Notes under the pieces: model-generated | The model's database searches: none | What the model saw: the letters and a program-made list of their open reading frames with translations, nothing else | Told to the model about the DNA's origin: nothing | DNA from: Lentilitoribacter sp039986595 | GTDB taxonomy: Bacteria > Pseudomonadota > Alphaproteobacteria > Rhizobiales > Rhizobiaceae | Direction: 5' to 3' | DNA: 64,000 bases | Assembly: GCA_039986595.1 (NCBI GenBank) | Contig: JBDWQJ010000005.1 | Span: 434,001 to 498,000 of the forward strand | Made by a program: the position numbers and the translations under genes | Shown here: positions 16,941 through 26,188 of the stretch, one piece after another | Layout of the letters: every line of letters begins with the position of its first letter | How positions within the stretch are numbered: the stretch's first letter is position 1

Positions 16941-19169
16941 TTACTCCGAGTAAATTTGTTTGATACTATCAGCGGCAAGCATGTTCCTTTGTTTGCCAGT
17001 TTTTGCGCCAGTTACAACGATAACGTAATCACCGTTTTCTCTTGCAACTGTAACTGCCATATTGAATCCAGATCGACGTGTATATCCCGTCAACATTCCA
17101 TCAACGCCTTCAACTGAATTAAGGAGCAGATTATGATTGTGAAATGTCGCTTTACCCCAAGTAAATTTAGCTATCGAAAAATATTTGCTCATAGCAGGAT
17201 GCCGTTTCCGAATTGACCTTACTAATCGGGCTATGTCAGCTGTTGTCGAATACTGATCTCTGCCTGGAAGCCCCGTTGGATTACTGAAGTGCGTAGATTC
17301 TAAACCTAATTGTCGCGCCATGGTGTTCATGTCAATTACGAACTTCTCTACGCTACCTGAAACACCTTCAGCTATAACTACAGCCGCATCATTGCCGTTT
17401 TTAGTGGTTATCATCTGAATTAGGTCTTCCACCCTTACACGCGTATCAGATCGTAGTCCGATCTTTGACGGCACCTGTCTCTGGGCATTTTCACTAACTA
17501 CGAATTCTGTATCTAAGCTAAACGTGCCAGCTTCCATTGCTTCGAATAAGACCTTGAGCGTAGCTAATTTGACCAGCGATGCAGGATAGATGGGCATTTC
17601 CGCAGAACTTTCAATAAGTTTCCTCTCCGGCCCGAAGAGAGGCATTGCTACAATCGATCGAAGTCGCCCGACAGGGTTGTTCTGTATCGTTGATTGAATT
17701 TCTTGGTTCCGTTTGCTCTTTGTTTTTGACCCAGTAAATGATGGAATCACAGATTTGTTTTGAGGTTCAAGTTTCGAATTGTCACTAGCGCCTGGCTTTC
17801 CAGAATGGGATTTTAGAAAATCTAACGGATTTTTTGGTACTGCGTTTGATCTAAGTTCAAAGTGAAGCATTGGCAATTTTGCATTTCCTGTCATACCAGA
17901 TTCTGCGATTACATCTCCTGCTTTTACGGTGTCTCCCCTTGAGGCAAGTAGCCTATTATTATGTGCATAGACCGATACGAAGCCACCCTCGTGACGGATT
18001 AATATCGTAAAACCATAATCCACAAGGTTATTGTCAGCATATATAACGACGCCATCTTGAACTGACTGAACAGGTGTACCTTCATCCACAGCGATATCAA
18101 TACCGGTGTTGATATCGCCATCTTTTGATGCACCAAAGTTAGAAATAATGCGACCCTCAAGGGGCCAAATTAGGCTATTTTCTTTTAGGTTCTCTATAGA
18201 GGCTGCAGCTTTAGCTGGACAATACTCGACTCTGCCAGCTTCGCATGCTCTCAAAAGATATATTAGTGCATCGGCTTCATCAGAACTTATCCGCGCGACA
18301 TGAGCACATATATCACTCGCAAATACTTCGCATAACATATCATCCAAATTACTGATGTCATTTTTCTTATCAGAATTTAGCAGAGGGGAGAGACCAGCGA
18401 CCACCAAAAAAATCACGATAGAGATTACCAGAGCTACAGATGATACAGGATTATTTTCAACATCGAGAAATCTACTCAGAGAGCCTTTCGAAAATAAGCG
18501 CATAAACCAAGTCGAGACGCAATAGAACCAAGCCCAAACAGAGGTCAAAAAAGTGGAATAGAAAAAAACTGAGTAAACGCTGAACAATGCCACTACTTCA
18601 ACGGCGGTGAGGCTAAGTCCGCCAATTAAATATTGGAATACACTTATTCCCAGCCATATTATGATGCCGCTCAATATCAGATCTACAAAAAGCACACCCG
18701 CTTGGCCAGAAAAAGAACGTACTCGTTCAAAGCGTTTTAGTATCCATCGCGTTTCATAGAGTGAAACATAGTCTGGTAATATATTAATGGCCGCACCAAT
18801 CGCTATTGCTCTGATTAAATCCAGATCTCCAACGGCCCGTCCTCCCAAGACGCCTAGTATGCTTGAAAATAAAAAATACAATAATACTACTGAAATAATG
18901 GACGCAATCGAGGAACGAAAAAAGCAACCCCAGCTCAGATGTCTTTCTCCAAATACAGTGTCGAACAGATTGCAAAAGTGATGCGTCCAGGTACTTTCGT
19001 ATTCTCCCCAGAGCCAAAGAGTGAGATTTTCTTTTGTCTCGGAATTCAGATGTCTGCCAAAGAAGACGGTTACACCATAGGATGCCGAAGCGAGTACTAA
19101 AGCGATTCCCAAATAAGAATCGAATGAAAAAAGCGCATCAATGTATTCAATCAAATTCCGATCCCCCAC
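16941..19169 (-). CDS. Polytopic membrane protein with fused LytM (M23) and S11 PBP-like domains, both with altered motifs
   Basis: A 742-residue protein. About six transmembrane helices (residues about 12-262) come first. A LytM/M23 domain follows (about 338-450), then a Ser/Lys/Asn-rich linker, then an S11 D-Ala-D-Ala carboxypeptidase-like domain (about 500-742). In LytM, the first zinc-ligand His of HxxxD is Asn354 (NTGID) and the first His of HxH is Met434 (MLHFELR). This resembles the non-catalytic LytM domains of NlpD/DipM-type amidase activators. In S11, the SxxK motif is intact (S531-K534, SLVK), but SxN reads N591-G-N and KTG reads L693-T-G. It probably acts on or senses periplasmic peptidoglycan, perhaps as a regulator rather than an enzyme; that is inference. 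It stands alone between the fbpA remnant and fbpB. Confidence 0.8.
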   Translation of the reverse strand: MGDRNLIEYIDALFSFDSYLGIALVLASASYGVTVFFGRHLNSETKENLTLWLWGEYESTWTHHFCNLFDTVFGERHLSWGCFFRSSIASIISVVLLYFLFSSILGVLGGRAVGDLDLIRAIAIGAAINILPDYVSLYETRWILKRFERVRSFSGQAGVLFVDLILSGIIIWLGISVFQYLIGGLSLTAVEVVALFSVYSVFFYSTFLTSVWAWFYCVSTWFMRLFSKGSLSRFLDVENNPVSSVALVISIVIFLVVAGLSPLLNSDKKNDISNLDDMLCEVFASDICAHVARISSDEADALIYLLRACEAGRVEYCPAKAAASIENLKENSLIWPLEGRIISNFGASKDGDINTGIDIAVDEGTPVQSVQDGVVIYADNNLVDYGFTILIRHEGGFVSVYAHNNRLLASRGDTVKAGDVIAESGMTGNAKLPMLHFELRSNAVPKNPLDFLKSHSGKPGASDNSKLEPQNKSVIPSFTGSKTKSKRNQEIQSTIQNNPVGRLRSIVAMPLFGPERKLIESSAEMPIYPASLVKLATLKVLFEAMEAGTFSLDTEFVVSENAQRQVPSKIGLRSDTRVRVEDLIQMITTKNGNDAAVVIAEGVSGSVEKFVIDMNTMARQLGLESTHFSNPTGLPGRDQYSTTADIARLVRSIRKRHPAMSKYFSIAKFTWGKATFHNHNLLLNSVEGVDGMLTGYTRRSGFNMAVTVARENGDYVIVVTGAKTGKQRNMLAADSIKQIYSE

Positions 19170-19551
19170 TACGGTAGTATCTTTGTGAGTTTATTCAGAA
19201 AGTTGCATTTTTAATAGAGTTAAAATTATTTATAAGAAGGTTGTCGAAAATAATTACTGTGATCATTTTGCAGCATATAATAAGATATGCCAGTGACGCA
19301 TTTTCTCTCTGGTGTAAACGACGGCTCTGGGCCAAAAATAGAAAATTGTTTGATTCAAACTCATGTCTGCTTTTACCTCGATTGCTGACGATGGAATTAG
19401 TTTGTTGAAAAATACATTTTCTTTCATATCAAACTAAGCAAGCTAATAGCGAAAACAAACAAAGTATGTCCGTTTGAAATCATCTTCTCCTAATCATTGA
19501 AAGAAAATTTGTTTGGAATTTCTCACCCAAAAAACGTACCCGCCTATCTGC
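19170..19551. other. Non-coding stretch between the fusion-protein gene and fbpB
   Basis: About 380 AT-rich bases with no convincing frame on either strand. It holds the promoter region of the minus-strand fusion gene and the downstream end of fbpB. I searched it for an N-terminal fbpA piece and for repeats matching the junction near 16360-16410 and saw neither. Confidence 0.5.
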
Positions 19552-21186
19552 CTATCTATGTCCGCGATTAAGCGTAATACACAGCAGTATCACAGGCAGC
19601 AATCCAAATAAGACAATCAACAAGGATGGAACTGCTGACTGCACAAGTCGCTCATCAGAGGCAAGACGATAGGCTTGGATGGCAAGCGTATCAAAATTAA
19701 ACGGCCGCATGATCAAGGTCGCAGGAAGCTCTTTCATCACATCAACAAACACAATCAGCAGTGCTGTTAATAAGCTGGGCCGCAATAGCGGTAAATGAAT
19801 TTGAAAAAAGATACCGCTTGTGGTCTTGCCCAAAGTGCGCGCAACATTATCGATATTGACCTTAATGGATGAAATACCTGTATCAAATGCGTTTAAAGCA
19901 GCAGCCATGTATCGCACCATATAAGCAACGATCAACAACGTTATTGAGCCTGTAAATAACAACCCGGTTGAAAATCCAAAATACTCACGCGCGAAAGCAT
20001 CAATAGCATTATCTAAATTTGCAAACGGAACCAATAGCCCGATAGCAATCACGCCGCCTGGCACTGCATAACCAATACCAGCAATAACTGTTGCAAATCT
20101 TGATGCACGGCTTGGGGCTATCCGCGCACAAAAACCAATAATCGTCGCGGCAATGACGGTCACGACTGCGGCGATTGAAGCAAGAATAATACTGTTTTCC
20201 ATAAACCCAATATAACGTGAACTTAGTGGCGATTGACCTGAATCCAGCGCCATATTGAACAACACAATGATTGGAATAACAAAACCAATAAGAACTGGTA
20301 GAAAACACACGAATGAGGCGGCAAATGCAGGCAACCCAGTAAGTTGGACGCGTTTTGCGAGTTCCACCTTTTTGCCCGCTGGATGGCGCTTTGCAGCGCC
20401 GCGTTGAATGCGTTCAAGACTTGCAAACAACAGCGCAACCATTAACAAACATAAAGCCAATTGTGCCGCTGCTGCACGATCACCCATTGCAAACCATGAT
20501 CTATAAATTCCTGTCGCAAAGGTTGGCACACTAAAATGAGCAACGGTTCCGAAATCTGCTATGGTTTCCATCAAAGCAAGAATAACACCGCCAGCAATCG
20601 CAGGCCGAGCCATGGGCATCGAAACTTTTAAAAACGCGCGATATGGTGTTGAACCCAAAGTACGCGCAGCATTATATGCAGTTGATGATTGGCGCATAAA
20701 AGATGCGCGCGCCAGTAAATATACATATGGATAGAGCACAAAAATTAGCATTGCTGCCGCACCGCCAAGCGAGCGAATTTCTGGGAACCAATAATCGCGT
20801 GGGCCCCATCCCGAAATATCACGCAATGCTGTTTGGACGGCACCCGGGTGGTCAAGCAAATCAGTATAGGCATATGCAAGCACAAATGCGGGAAACGCTA
20901 ATGGCAATGCTAATGCAATTTCCAAAACGCGGCGTCCAGGGAATTTATATGCAACTGTGAGCCATGCTGTTGATGTTCCGATAACAGCGGTCCCTATTCC
21001 TACATACACAACGAGTTGGATCGTATTCCAGATGTAACCTGGCAGCACAGTTGAAAACAAACTGCGCCATGTATCTAACGTTCCGCTGAACGCAGCAATC
21101 ACCGCAGCAACCATTGGCAATAGGCAGATCGCAGAAACGACCCATGCTGCAAATTTTAAACGACGATACTTCAACAATAGCCCCAA
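19552..21186 (-). CDS. fbpB: Iron(III) ABC transporter permease, FbpB-type double permease
   Basis: Inner-membrane permease for ferric iron, 544 residues with about 12 transmembrane helices in two homologous halves, as in FbpB/SfuB. Each half has the EAA-type loop facing the ATPase: NAARTLGSTPYRAFLKVSMPMARPAIAGG (about 178-206) and NVARTLGKTTSGIFFQIHLPLLRPSL (about 450-475). No ATG precedes the first helix. The start is TTG 21186, or TTG 21174 with GGGG upstream. No ATPase gene lies nearby, and the only binding-protein gene in the window is the truncated copy at 16411-16797. It may therefore use components encoded elsewhere. Confidence 0.88.
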   Translation of the reverse strand: MGLLLKYRRLKFAAWVVSAICLLPMVAAVIAAFSGTLDTWRSLFSTVLPGYIWNTIQLVVYVGIGTAVIGTSTAWLTVAYKFPGRRVLEIALALPLAFPAFVLAYAYTDLLDHPGAVQTALRDISGWGPRDYWFPEIRSLGGAAAMLIFVLYPYVYLLARASFMRQSSTAYNAARTLGSTPYRAFLKVSMPMARPAIAGGVILALMETIADFGTVAHFSVPTFATGIYRSWFAMGDRAAAAQLALCLLMVALLFASLERIQRGAAKRHPAGKKVELAKRVQLTGLPAFAASFVCFLPVLIGFVIPIIVLFNMALDSGQSPLSSRYIGFMENSIILASIAAVVTVIAATIIGFCARIAPSRASRFATVIAGIGYAVPGGVIAIGLLVPFANLDNAIDAFAREYFGFSTGLLFTGSITLLIVAYMVRYMAAALNAFDTGISSIKVNIDNVARTLGKTTSGIFFQIHLPLLRPSLLTALLIVFVDVMKELPATLIMRPFNFDTLAIQAYRLASDERLVQSAVPSLLIVLFGLLPVILLCITLNRGHR

Positions 21187-21329
21187 AACACGATGAGATA
21201 GGTGATTTTATAATTCTTGACTATTCTAAGAAGGTATTTGGGTCAACAGTGAGCATAGCTTAGCCATGATCTTATTGACGAAACATCGCTTAAGACCTAA
21301 AAGAAAATAAAATCTTGAAGGAACTTACC

Positions 21330-21668
21330 ATGGATATTCGCGCTGTTACCGAAACCTATTCTGTGTCAGAACAAATCACTGTTGACGACATTGCAGAGAT
21401 CAAAAATCAAGGTTTTAAATCCATTGTGTGCCATCGCCCCGATGATGAGCAGCCTGGTCAACCTGCATTTGGGGACATTGCAGCCGCTGCGGAAGCTGCG
21501 GGCCTTACAATTCGTCATATTCCAGTCACAAGCGCTGGCCTGACCATGGAAGCAGTCAATGAAATGGTAGACGCCGTTGAAGAACTCGATCGACCAATGC
21601 TTGGTTATTGCCGCTCTGGCGCCCGTTCTACTGTCATTTTCAAAAACGCCGAAGCGAAAATGTCGTAA
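21330..21668 (+). CDS. TIGR01244-family phosphatase-like protein (beta-lactamase-hydrolase-like)
   Basis: A 112-residue cytoplasmic protein with a dual-specificity-phosphatase-like fold. The start ATG at 21330 has AAGGA seven bases upstream. Features are the opening VTETYSVSEQITVDDI, FKSIVCHRPDDEQPGQP (about 33-49), HIPVTSAGLT, and the Cys-loop LGYCRSGARST (Cys about residue 96), which matches the C-x5-R phosphate-binding loop. In other bacteria this domain stands alone or is fused to sulfur dioxygenases, and it is sometimes called a sulfur transferase. The reaction is not settled. Its stop codon abuts that of the convergent gene 21669-22184. Confidence 0.8.
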   Translation: MDIRAVTETYSVSEQITVDDIAEIKNQGFKSIVCHRPDDEQPGQPAFGDIAAAAEAAGLTIRHIPVTSAGLTMEAVNEMVDAVEELDRPMLGYCRSGARSTVIFKNAEAKMS

Positions 21669-22184
21669 TCACGACCAGTTCTTTGTAATAGCTTTTTTGA
21701 TGTTACGAATACGTGCTTTGACAGCCGGTGGTTCGGTTCCCTCCGCTGTCTCTAACACAACCACAAGTCCGTCGCGATATTCGTCATATGTCGTTGCGAT
21801 CTCATAAAGGCCATTATAAGCCCAAGCCCGAACAAACTTGTTCTCGTGTTCTGTATTGTCGCGCACAAACACCATCATTTCGTGCATATGCTCTTTTGGC
21901 ACAATGATGAAAGGCAAAATTTGCAGGATATGCAGTATGCTCTGCCAAGGCAAAGCACCCTTTATCAGTTCACAAAACCAATAGATCTGATCATCATTCA
22001 GTTCAGCTTTTTGCTCTAATGCATGTTTGATCAGCCAAGTTGCACCTTCAGAACAAGGTACATGAGTTGCGATCTTAAGCAGTTCGTTTAAAAAATCATC
22101 GGCTGATGAATATCTCAAATAAACATCTGAAATATCCGACTTTGATTTTCCATCCCACTGTTTGATATCGTCTTCTAAACTCAT
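21669..22184 (-). CDS. Uncharacterised helical protein, 171 residues
   Basis: Not recognised. There is no signal peptide. The sequence is largely alpha-helical, and residues about 60-165 look like HEAT-type helical pairs (LPFIIVPKEHMHEMMVFVRDN; FVRAWAYNGLYEIATTYDEY; PPAVKARIRNIKKAI), which would suggest a protein-binding role. It starts 9 nt after the stop of the gene at 22194-23108, so the two are probably co-transcribed. Confidence 0.65.
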   Translation of the reverse strand: MSLEDDIKQWDGKSKSDISDVYLRYSSADDFLNELLKIATHVPCSEGATWLIKHALEQKAELNDDQIYWFCELIKGALPWQSILHILQILPFIIVPKEHMHEMMVFVRDNTEHENKFVRAWAYNGLYEIATTYDEYRDGLVVVLETAEGTEPPAVKARIRNIKKAITKNWS

Positions 22185-22193
22185 TTGAGCAAC

Positions 22194-23108
22194 TTAATAG
22201 TCTCGTGTGATTTCAAACACCTTGCCATCACTTGTTCCAACCGTAAACATCAGATCTTCACCGCCACCCCTTGAAGCAATGGCTTTATTGATGCGCGATG
22301 GCAAATTAACTCGATCCAATTCAAGCAGTTTACCCTCTCGAAAACCAATCATTCGAAGCGTTTTTCGATCATTTGATGGTAAGGCAACATCAACAAAACC
22401 ATTTCCGTCAATATCGGCAATGGCGGATAAGCGCATTTCACGCGAACCGATCACATGATTTGAAAACCCAGAAATTTTGTCAATCGATTCAAAAGATCCA
22501 TTGTGATATCTATAAAAATGCAAATCCCCACCGATATGTGGTGTGCGCACGAAAGCAACTTGCAAGCCATCTTCGCCGGTGAAATTTGCAATCCCTGCTA
22601 TATTGAGCCAACGATTTGCGCGACCATGATAGCCAGTTGTTGCTCGTTCCACGATTGCACCATTTTCAAGACCGTAGATTGTCACGCCTGCCCCATCACT
22701 TAATGAAGCCTTGATCGTCACGATTTCTATTTTGCCGTCACCATCAAGATCTTTGAGACGTGGATATCTATCTTCAAACACGCTTTGCTGATCAAGATCG
22801 TATCTTACTATCTCGCCATCAGTTTTTTCTACAGCAAGACGACCCGCTTCAATCGCATCACCTAAAATTCCGTGCCCGTAACGCGTTGTTGGATCTTCAT
22901 ACCAAGCGCTTAAAATATCGCCCTTGCCAATTGCATTTGCGATTAAACCATCAGGAAGACCATCTAAAACACTATTCTTCGCTGACTTGCGATTTTCCTC
23001 AACAATTTCAGCGGGATATTGGTCACTTGCAACAGTTTTAACCTTCCAGTCCTGGGCAATTGCCCATTGGGGTAGCAAAAATAAAACCATAAAAATCAAA
23101 CTGCGCAT
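22194..23108 (-). CDS. Exported FG-GAP/VCBS-type repeat protein of unknown function
   Basis: A 304-residue protein with a signal peptide (about 1-18, MRSLIFMVLFLLPQWAIA). The mature part resembles an FG-GAP/VCBS beta-propeller: repeated Asp-rich calcium-binding-like turns LKDLDGDGKIEIV (about 115-127) and IADIDGNGFVDVALPS (about 233-248), with blade-like strands between. Such proteins often bind ligands or partners in the periplasm; no partner is known here. It lies immediately upstream of the helical 171-residue protein and is divergent from uvrB across about 155 bp. Confidence 0.7.
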   Translation of the reverse strand: MRSLIFMVLFLLPQWAIAQDWKVKTVASDQYPAEIVEENRKSAKNSVLDGLPDGLIANAIGKGDILSAWYEDPTTRYGHGILGDAIEAGRLAVEKTDGEIVRYDLDQQSVFEDRYPRLKDLDGDGKIEIVTIKASLSDGAGVTIYGLENGAIVERATTGYHGRANRWLNIAGIANFTGEDGLQVAFVRTPHIGGDLHFYRYHNGSFESIDKISGFSNHVIGSREMRLSAIADIDGNGFVDVALPSNDRKTLRMIGFREGKLLELDRVNLPSRINKAIASRGGGEDLMFTVGTSDGKVFEITRDY

Positions 23109-23264
23109 CTTAGTATTCCTTATAAAATCTTACGATGTGAATTAATGCGGATAATCATCCCAAGTGCAAATAAACTTTATATGATCTACTAGCCAAATTT
23201 ATCAATAAAACCACTGGAATATTTTCCTATACATCTTCACATTCGATACGAGTCGCACTATAAT

Positions 23265-25757
23265 ATGAGAATGGCTAAAATACCGAAAGAACCATCCAAA
23301 AAAACAGCTGGATTTGAAGAAGCGCCTCAGGCAAATTTTGAGGGCGCACCCCTATCTGAAAATATCAGCAATTGGGCCGAAGAAATGCAACGCATGGCGG
23401 AGGCAGAAACTGTCCCAAACCGCCGAAAAGTAGCATCTGAGGCGGGCAAACACCGCAAAAGGGCAGCAGCTGCAAAACCAACCGAAGCGCGGTCAGCTCG
23501 CGGCACATCAATTGGTGGGACAAACGATCCGAAAAAACGTGCCGCTGCCGGGCTTAATCCAGTTGCGGGGATGAACGCAAGCGTCGAAGAAGCTGAAGAA
23601 CTAGCACAACCGGGCAACACTGCAACTGTTCAGGCTTTAACGGATCTCATCACATCTGGTAATCCTCTTTTTAAGAACGGTAAGCTTTGGACCCCTCACC
23701 GACCGGAACGTCCGGCAAAATCAGAAGGTGGTTTGCATCTTAAGATGGAAACCGAATACGAACCTGCAGGTGATCAACCAACAGCGATCAAAGATCTGGT
23801 TGAGGGCGCTAATGAAAACGAACAAACACAGGTACTTTTGGGTGTAACAGGTTCTGGTAAAACCTTTACGATGGCTAAAGTGATTGAAGGAACGCAAAGA
23901 CCTGCGATCATTTTGGCTCCAAACAAAACATTAGCCGCCCAGCTTTATTCTGAATTTAAGAACTTTTTCCCCCATAATGCGGTGGAATACTTCGTCTCTT
24001 ATTACGATTATTATCAACCCGAAGCCTATGTGCCACGAACCGATACTTTTATTGAAAAAGAGTCTACCGTAAACGAGCAAATTGACCGAATGCGTCACTC
24101 CGCAACGCGGGCACTATTGGAGCGTGATGATGTGATCATTGTCGCGTCGGTATCATGTATTTATGGTATTGGTTCGGTTGAAACATATTCCGCGATGAGC
24201 TTTGAGATATCGGTTGGTGAACAGATTGATCAAAGACAACTGCTCGCAGATTTGGTTGCTCAGCAATATAAACGTCGTGATATGGATTTTCAGCGTGGTT
24301 CATTCCGAGTGCGTGGCGACACGGTTGAAATCTTCCCTGCCCACCTTGAAGATGCAGCATGGCGCGTCTCAATGTTTGGTGATGAGATTGAAACGATCAC
24401 GGAATTTGATCCGCTCACAGGTAAGAAATTTGGCGATTTACAATCGGTAAAAATGTACGCCAACTCACACTATGTGACCCCTCGCCCGACACTTAATCAA
24501 GCGATGAAATCGATTAAGAAGGAACTTGCCAACCGGTTGGAAGAGCTGGAAAAAGCAGGCCGATTGCTCGAAGCGCAACGCCTAGAACAACGCACGCGTT
24601 TTGATCTTGAAATGATGGAAGCGACAGGTGCATGTCAAGGCATTGAAAACTATTCGCGCTATCTCACAGGACGAGCTCCTGGCGAGCCACCGCCAACATT
24701 GTTTGAATATATCCCTGATAACGCACTCATCTTTATTGATGAGAGCCATGTCACAATTCCGCAAATCGGCGCGATGTATCGCGGTGACTTTAGACGTAAA
24801 GCCACATTGGCCGAATATGGCTTCCGCCTACCAAGCTGCATGGATAACAGACCTTTACGGTTTGAAGAATGGGATGCCATGCGCCCACAAACAGTTGGCG
24901 TTTCGGCAACACCAGGCAACTGGGAAATGGAGCAAGCAGGCGGTGTATTTGCCGAACAAGTTATTCGCCCGACAGGATTGATTGATCCACCGGTGCAAGT
25001 GCGACCAGCAACAAGCCAAGTTGATGATGTGTTGGGTGAAATTCGCACAACCGCGGCAGAAGGCTATCGCACGTTGGTGACCGTTTTAACCAAACGTATG
25101 GCAGAAGACTTAACCGAATACCTACATGAACAAGGTGTTCGCGTACGGTATATGCACTCCGATATCGATACGCTTGAACGTATTGAAATCATTCGTGATT
25201 TGCGCCTTGGTGCCTTTGATGTACTCGTGGGGATCAACCTCCTTCGTGAGGGGCTTGATATCCCCGAATGTGGTTTTGTTGCAATCTTGGATGCGGATAA
25301 GGAAGGTTTCTTGCGATCAGAAACATCGCTTGTTCAGACAATTGGCCGTGCGGCGCGTAATGTGGATGGCAAGGTTGTGCTCTACGCGGATAAAGTGACA
25401 GGTTCGATGGAACGCGCCATGGCGGAAACGACAAGGCGCCGTGAAAAACAAGTCGCTTACAATGAGGAGCATGGCATCACACCTGAAAGTGTGAAGGCAA
25501 AAATCTCTGATATTCTCGATAGTGTTTATGAGAAAGATCACGTCAGAGCCGATGTGTCTGGTAAAGATGGCAAAGGCTTTGCCCAAGAAGGCCATATGGT
25601 TGGCGCAAACTTAAAAACGCACCTTGAAGCCCTAGAGAAACAAATGCGTGATGCCGCAGCTGATCTCGACTTTGAAAAAGCTGCGCGACTACGTGATGAG
25701 ATGAAACGCTTGAAGGCCAAAGAGTTAGATATTTTGGAAAACCCAACGGCGAAATAA
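23265..25757 (+). CDS. uvrB: Excinuclease ABC subunit B with long N-terminal extension
   Basis: Nucleotide-excision-repair helicase-like subunit that loads on damage found by UvrA and positions UvrC. At 830 residues it is about 160 longer than E. coli UvrB. The first about 155 residues are a low-complexity, Ala/Lys/Glu-rich extension (such as KHRKRAAAAKP), as in other Rhizobiales. The core has Walker A GVTGSGKTF (about 195), the beta-hairpin YYDYYQPEAYVP, the DESH box FIDESH, motif VI QTIGRAARN and the C-terminal UVR domain (LEKQMRDAAADLDFEKAARLRDEM). The start could also be the ATG at 23271. Probably single-gene; SOS control was not verified. Confidence 0.95.
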   Translation: MRMAKIPKEPSKKTAGFEEAPQANFEGAPLSENISNWAEEMQRMAEAETVPNRRKVASEAGKHRKRAAAAKPTEARSARGTSIGGTNDPKKRAAAGLNPVAGMNASVEEAEELAQPGNTATVQALTDLITSGNPLFKNGKLWTPHRPERPAKSEGGLHLKMETEYEPAGDQPTAIKDLVEGANENEQTQVLLGVTGSGKTFTMAKVIEGTQRPAIILAPNKTLAAQLYSEFKNFFPHNAVEYFVSYYDYYQPEAYVPRTDTFIEKESTVNEQIDRMRHSATRALLERDDVIIVASVSCIYGIGSVETYSAMSFEISVGEQIDQRQLLADLVAQQYKRRDMDFQRGSFRVRGDTVEIFPAHLEDAAWRVSMFGDEIETITEFDPLTGKKFGDLQSVKMYANSHYVTPRPTLNQAMKSIKKELANRLEELEKAGRLLEAQRLEQRTRFDLEMMEATGACQGIENYSRYLTGRAPGEPPPTLFEYIPDNALIFIDESHVTIPQIGAMYRGDFRRKATLAEYGFRLPSCMDNRPLRFEEWDAMRPQTVGVSATPGNWEMEQAGGVFAEQVIRPTGLIDPPVQVRPATSQVDDVLGEIRTTAAEGYRTLVTVLTKRMAEDLTEYLHEQGVRVRYMHSDIDTLERIEIIRDLRLGAFDVLVGINLLREGLDIPECGFVAILDADKEGFLRSETSLVQTIGRAARNVDGKVVLYADKVTGSMERAMAETTRRREKQVAYNEEHGITPESVKAKISDILDSVYEKDHVRADVSGKDGKGFAQEGHMVGANLKTHLEALEKQMRDAAADLDFEKAARLRDEMKRLKAKELDILENPTAK

Positions 25758-25767
25758 TCCGCTCCAA

Positions 25768-26052
25768 CTATTTCAACAAGGACGCCAATTTGGTGAGTGA
25801 AGTCGATGCTGGCGTCATATTATAAGCCAATGGGCATTCGTCCTCTTCAAACTGCCATGTTGGGTTATTCAACATCATTTCGCATTTCGCCATGCGTGCG
25901 CCCTCGGGCGTGTTCATACAGATTTTTGAACCCACAGGAACATAGTTCCCAAAGTATCGGCACTCACATTTAATATCGGCAAAACTAACTGTCGGGGCCA
26001 TAATTACCGCCCCAAAAAACAAACCCATCAAATGGTTGTTTATCTTTGACAT
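25768..26052 (-). CDS. Small exported Cys-rich protein
   Basis: A 94-residue protein with a signal peptide (about 8-25, ending VSFA-DIKC). Five Cys lie in the mature part (IKCECRYF, SKICMNTP, AKCEMML, DECPLAY), a spacing seen in a small family of exported proteins of rhizobia. Function unknown. Convergent with uvrB (10-nt gap) and divergent from the ECF sigma gene. Confidence 0.65.
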   Translation of the reverse strand: MSKINNHLMGLFFGAVIMAPTVSFADIKCECRYFGNYVPVGSKICMNTPEGARMAKCEMMLNNPTWQFEEDECPLAYNMTPASTSLTKLASLLK

Positions 26053-26188
26053 AACAAAAGCCTATCACGATTTGCAAAAAATGTAAAAATACGGTGGTTG
26101 GTAGCATCACAAAAACGTAAAAACTCATTCGCTTGTATTACATCTTGAGTGCCGTTATGTTGCTCCAGAAATTTAACTAAGGTGCTGA

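Noticed and set aside
21187..21329. Possible iron-regulatory box near TTCTAAGAA upstream of fbpB.
   Set aside because: Only a partial dyad; it does not match known Irr or RirA boxes well enough to report as a feature.
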